The position numbers and the translations under genes were made by a program. Source: VRUE01 sp963706605 (GTDB lineage Bacteria > Actinomycetota > Thermoleophilia > Solirubrobacterales > 70-9). Taken from it: a stretch of DNA of 64,000 nt. Shown here in pieces: positions 61,161-64,000 of this stretch. The first letter of the stretch is position 1. Every line of letters begins with the position of its first letter. The notes beneath the pieces are model-generated. The model was not told where the DNA came from and made no database searches. It worked only from the letters and a program-made list of their open reading frames with translations. Where the stretch lies: the NCBI GenBank assembly GCA_963706605.1, contig OY970165.1, forward strand, positions 1,550,001 to 1,614,000, in the 5' to 3' direction.

Positions 61161-62581
61161 GCGACGCGGTCGTCGTCGGCGCCGGCCCCAACGGCCTTGC
61201 CTGCGCGGCGACGCTGGCCAGGCATGGGGTGGGGGTGACCGTGATCGAGGCCGCCGAGACGATCGGCGGCGGCGCCCGCACGAGCGAACTGACCCTGCCG
61301 GGACTGCTGCACGACGACTGCTCGGCGTCGCACCCGTTCGCGGTCGGCTCCCCGGCGTTGACCTCGCTCGGGTTGGAGAGGCATGGGCTCGAGTGGGCTT
61401 GGGCGGAGATCGACTTGGCGCACCCCTTCGACGATGGCAGCGCCGCCGTGATGCAGCGTTCGCTCGAGGCGACCGCGGCCGGGCTTGGTCCGGCGGGTGC
61501 GGCCTGGAAGCGGCTCTTCGGCGCTTCCTCGGAGCATTTCGAGGCCCTCAGCGAGGACATCATGCGGCCGCTGTTGCGGGTGCCACGGCACCCGATCCGC
61601 CTGGCGCGCTTCAGCCTGCCGGCTCTCGTCCCGGCGGCGATGCTGGCCCGCGCGCTGCCCACCGCACAGGCGCGGGCCTTGTTCGGGGGAACCGCCGCCC
61701 ACTCCTTCAGCCCCTTCTCGCGCCCGCTCAGCGCAGCCGCCGGGATGGCGCTGACCTGCGCCTGCCACCACTACGGCTGGCCGGTCGCCCGCGGTGGCTC
61801 GCAAGCGATCTCCGACGCGCTGGCAGCGGTCGTGCGCGAGCACGGCGGGCGGATCGAGACCGGCCGGACGGTGCGCTCCCTGGATGAGCTGCCGGCCGCG
61901 GACGCGGTCGTCCTCGACCTCGCCCCCGGCGCGGTCGCCGAGATCGCCGGCGGGCGGTTGCCGGCGCGGGTCGCACGCGCCTATCGCCGCTACAAGCACG
62001 GCCCGGGCGCCTTCAAGGTCGATCTTGCGGTCGAGGGTGGGGTGCCTTGGGCCGACGCGGCATCGCGGCGGGCGGGAACCGTCCACGCGATCGGCTCCTT
62101 CGAGGAGATCGTCGCCTCCGAGCGCGAGGTCAACCGCGGCCGGATGCCGGAGCGGCCGTTCGTCCTTGTTGGCCAGCAGTACCTCGCCGACCCTTCGCGC
62201 TCGCGGGGCGACGTTCATCCGGTTTGGGCCTACGCGCATGTCCCCAGCGGCTATCCCGGTGACGCGACCGAGGCGTTGCTCGATCAGATCGAACGCTTCG
62301 CACCGGGCCTGCGCGAGCGGATCCTCGCCCGCCATGTCCGCTCGCCCGCCGACCTGGCCGCCTACAACGCCAACTACGTCGGTGGCGACATCATCACCGG
62401 AGCCAACACGCCGTTGCAATCGGTGATCCGGCCGCGCCTGGCGCTCGACCCCTATGCGGTCGGAATACCGGGCGTCTTCATCTGCTCAGCGGCGACCCCG
62501 CCCGGAGCCGGGGCCAGCGGGATGAGCGGCTACAACGCCGCCCAGTCCGTTCTGCGCTCGCTGCGCCACTCCAGCCCCTAA
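61157..62581 (+). CDS. Phytoene desaturase-like FAD-dependent oxidoreductase
   Basis: 474 aa. Starts SDAVVVGAGPNGLACAATLA (FAD-binding GxGxxG near 8-13), then VIEAAETIGGGARTSELTLPG near 32-52, and the C-terminal FICSAATPPGAGASGMSGYNAAQSVL near 440-466 characteristic of the amine-oxidase/phytoene-desaturase family. Substrate unknown. It is coupled to the DUF3556 gene upstream and ends one base before a 52-bp palindrome. Confidence 0.9.
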   Translation: MSDAVVVGAGPNGLACAATLARHGVGVTVIEAAETIGGGARTSELTLPGLLHDDCSASHPFAVGSPALTSLGLERHGLEWAWAEIDLAHPFDDGSAAVMQRSLEATAAGLGPAGAAWKRLFGASSEHFEALSEDIMRPLLRVPRHPIRLARFSLPALVPAAMLARALPTAQARALFGGTAAHSFSPFSRPLSAAAGMALTCACHHYGWPVARGGSQAISDALAAVVREHGGRIETGRTVRSLDELPAADAVVLDLAPGAVAEIAGGRLPARVARAYRRYKHGPGAFKVDLAVEGGVPWADAASRRAGTVHAIGSFEEIVASEREVNRGRMPERPFVLVGQQYLADPSRSRGDVHPVWAYAHVPSGYPGDATEALLDQIERFAPGLRERILARHVRSPADLAAYNANYVGGDIITGANTPLQSVIRPRLALDPYAVGIPGVFICSAATPPGAGASGMSGYNAAQSVLRSLRHSSP

Positions 62582-62633
62582 GGACGTGCCGGTAGTTAGC
62601 CGCCCATATGGGCGGCTAACTACCGGCACGTCC
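62582..62633. repeat. 52-bp perfect palindrome, copy B (intergenic)
   Basis: Arms of 26 nt meet at 62607/62608. It begins immediately after the TAA of the desaturase-like gene and could act as a transcription-stopping hairpin. It is nearly identical to copy A at 20058-20111, with one paired A-T to G-C difference. Confidence 0.95.
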
Positions 62634-62665
62634 CCTGAGGGGGATCGCCGATGGTTGCGCTTCCC

Positions 62666-62671
62666 TAGATT
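62666..62671 (+). promoter_or_regulatory. -10 element of the ABC transporter operon
   Basis: TAGATT ends 7 nt before GTG 62679, with no Shine-Dalgarno. It supports GTG 62679 over the ATG inside the palindrome. Confidence 0.45.
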
Positions 62672-62678
62672 GCCGGGG

Positions 62679-63488
62679 GTGCGCAACGACTCCAGGCAAG
62701 ACGGTGCCGCCCTCGGGGCGCGACCCAAGGCCCTCCAGGTCGAGGACCTGTTCAAGGGCTACCCGACCGGGGTCGAGGCGCTGCGCGGTGTCTCGCTGGA
62801 GATCAAGCCGGGGGAGCTGTTCGGGTTGCTGGGGCCGAACGGCGCCGGCAAGTCGACCCTGATCCACTGCACCACCGGCCTCGCCCAGCCGACCGGCGGG
62901 GCGATCAGCGTCTTCGGCCACGACGCGATTCGCGACTACGGCAAGGCGCGACAGGCGGTCGGGCTGGCGCCGCAGGAGGTCAACCTGGACTGGTTCCTGA
63001 CGGTCGAGGAGACGCTCGATTACCACGCCGGCTATTTCGGCATGCCGAAGCGCGAGCGCCGCAAACGGACCAAGGAGCTGCTGGAGACCTTCTCGCTGAC
63101 CGAGAAGCGCGACGAACGGACCCGCGCCCTCTCCGGCGGGATGAAACGGCGGCTGATCCTGGCGCGGGCGATGATGCACAACCCGCCTCTCCTAATCCTC
63201 GACGAGCCGACCGCGGGAGTCGACGTCGAGCTGCGGCTCGAGCTCTGGCACTACGTCCAGCGCATCAACCAGGAGGGGACGACGATCCTGCTCACCACGC
63301 ACTACATCGAGGAGGCGGAGCAGCTCTGCGACCGCATCGCCTTCATCAACGAAGGTCAGATCGTCGGCGAGGGGAAGAGCGCCGATCTGGCTGCCCGCTA
63401 CGGCGTCGACAACCTCGAGGACGCCTACCTGGCGCTGGTCGGGCGCAAGGAGCTGTCGCGCTCCCATATCGAGGAGCCGGTGCTGTGA
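62679..63488 (+). CDS. ABC transporter ATP-binding protein
   Basis: 269 aa. Walker A GLLGPNGAGKSTLIHCTTG near 49-67, Q-loop near 98 (GLAPQEVNLDWF), signature ALSGGMKRRLILARAM near 152-167, Walker B LLILDEPTAGVD near 172-183, H-loop LLTTHYIEEAEQL near 205. Resembles the DrrA/Nod-type exporters. The stop overlaps the permease GTG. Confidence 0.95.
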   Translation: MRNDSRQDGAALGARPKALQVEDLFKGYPTGVEALRGVSLEIKPGELFGLLGPNGAGKSTLIHCTTGLAQPTGGAISVFGHDAIRDYGKARQAVGLAPQEVNLDWFLTVEETLDYHAGYFGMPKRERRKRTKELLETFSLTEKRDERTRALSGGMKRRLILARAMMHNPPLLILDEPTAGVDVELRLELWHYVQRINQEGTTILLTTHYIEEAEQLCDRIAFINEGQIVGEGKSADLAARYGVDNLEDAYLALVGRKELSRSHIEEPVL

Positions 63489-64000
63489 GCGCCGCCCAGA
63501 TCCGCTTCGCGACGTTGTGGCGGCGCGAGGTCAACCGCTTCATGAAGATCAAGAAACAGACGATCGGCGCGCCGCTGCTGGAAACCTTCCTCTACATCTC
63601 CGTCTTCGGCGCGGCTCTCGGCTCGCGGGTCGGTGAACTGCACGGGATCGACTACGTCGTCTTCGTCATCCCGGGGCTGATCATGATGTCTTTCTCGATC
63701 AACGCCTTCGCCAACAACTCCTCCTCGATCCTGCAGCAGAAATTCCAAGGGGCGATTCAGGATCAGCTCTCCTCTCCCGCCTCGCCGCTGGAGCTGTTGC
63801 TTGCCTTCTCGCTGGGGGGCTTTATGCGCGGCCTGATGGTCGCGTTGCTGACCTTCATCGCCGCCTCGCTGCTGGTCGATCTGCCGATCGAACACATCCT
63901 CGTCCTGATCCCGTCGCTCTTCCTGGTCGGCTTCTTCTTCTCGCAGCTCGGGGTGCTGATCGGCGTCCGCGCCGAACAGTTCGACGACGTCGCCTTCGCC
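63485..64000 (+). CDS. ABC-2 type transporter permease (partial, cut by window edge)
   Basis: The first 172 residues are visible. SAAQIRFATLWRREVNRFMKIKKQTI start, then three to four membrane spans including VVFVIPGLIMMSFSINAF and ILVLIPSLFLVGFFF. Typical ABC-2 permease pattern. The gene continues past the window edge, so a pump with the preceding ATPase is inferred. Confidence 0.9.
   Translation, partial: MSAAQIRFATLWRREVNRFMKIKKQTIGAPLLETFLYISVFGAALGSRVGELHGIDYVVFVIPGLIMMSFSINAFANNSSSILQQKFQGAIQDQLSSPASPLELLLAFSLGGFMRGLMVALLTFIAASLLVDLPIEHILVLIPSLFLVGFFFSQLGVLIGVRAEQFDDVAFA

Noticed and set aside
62586..62678. An extended N-terminus of the ABC ATPase starting in the palindrome
   Set aside because: A -10 box lies inside that stretch and GTG 62679 is 7 nt after it; the extra residues are just the palindrome translated.

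Overview
The window is about 70% G+C. It carries actinobacterial housekeeping genes: glmU-prs, a CTC-type ribosomal protein L25, pth, mfd, a SurA-like foldase, enolase and an FtsB/DivIC-like gene. It also has a DUF3556 gene next to a phytoene-desaturase-like gene, tRNA genes without an encoded CCA end, and many genes whose -10 hexamer lies only 6-10 nt before the start codon. Together these suggest an actinomycete, plausibly class Thermoleophilia (Solirubrobacterales-like). The lineage is an inference from gene content only.

Region 1 (1-31.5 kb) is core chromosome. glmU-prs-GDPD form one operon. An AbiEi/DUF559-type gene follows, bracketed by two copies of a hairpin repeat that contains its own start codon. 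Then come a frameshifted ABC1-kinase gene coupled to a membrane protein, and L25-pth-enoyl-CoA hydratase. Next are a GMC oxidoreductase, a polysaccharide deacetylase, mfd-foldase-enolase-ftsB-like and a large GT-C-like membrane protein with a 54-bp perfect palindrome inside its reading frame. After these lie a nuclease, a class I (DhnA-type) aldolase, a zinc-ribbon rhomboid-like protein that lacks the catalytic residues, and a metallo-hydrolase. An R2-like ferritin-fold oxidase sits behind a 24-bp operator-like palindrome. The region ends with a sigma factor fused to an anti-sigma zinc finger, tRNA-Leu, a ThDP enzyme, and Ppx/GppA next to an initiator tRNA.

Region 2 (31,525-48,494) is a genomic island of about 17 kb in the initiator tRNA-Met gene. 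It is bounded by a 44-bp direct repeat of the tRNA 3' half. It encodes a large serine recombinase, a VapBC-like pair, and a three-gene set of unknown family (A-B-C, 34.4-38.4 kb; C has a zinc ribbon and a PD-(D/E)XK-type motif). On the opposite strand is a compact operon: small protein, SSB-like protein, two paralogous XRE regulators, TIR-like protein, helical-repeat protein. A ScaI-type restriction-modification pair, an ECF sigma factor with a CU044_5270-type membrane partner, and decayed genes near the right end complete it. The A-B-C set and the TIR-like/helical-repeat pair are the best candidates for undescribed defence systems.

Region 3 (48.5-64 kb) is again chromosome-like. It holds two DHFR/RibD-like reductases, an MFS exporter, a secreted beta-propeller/PKD protein, several redox enzymes, a VOC protein and a Baeyer-Villiger-type monooxygenase. 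A 5'-3' exonuclease and a DUF3556 gene diverge from one palindromic promoter. A desaturase-like oxidoreductase follows, then a second copy of the palindromic element, and the window ends in an ABC-2 transporter whose permease is cut by the edge.
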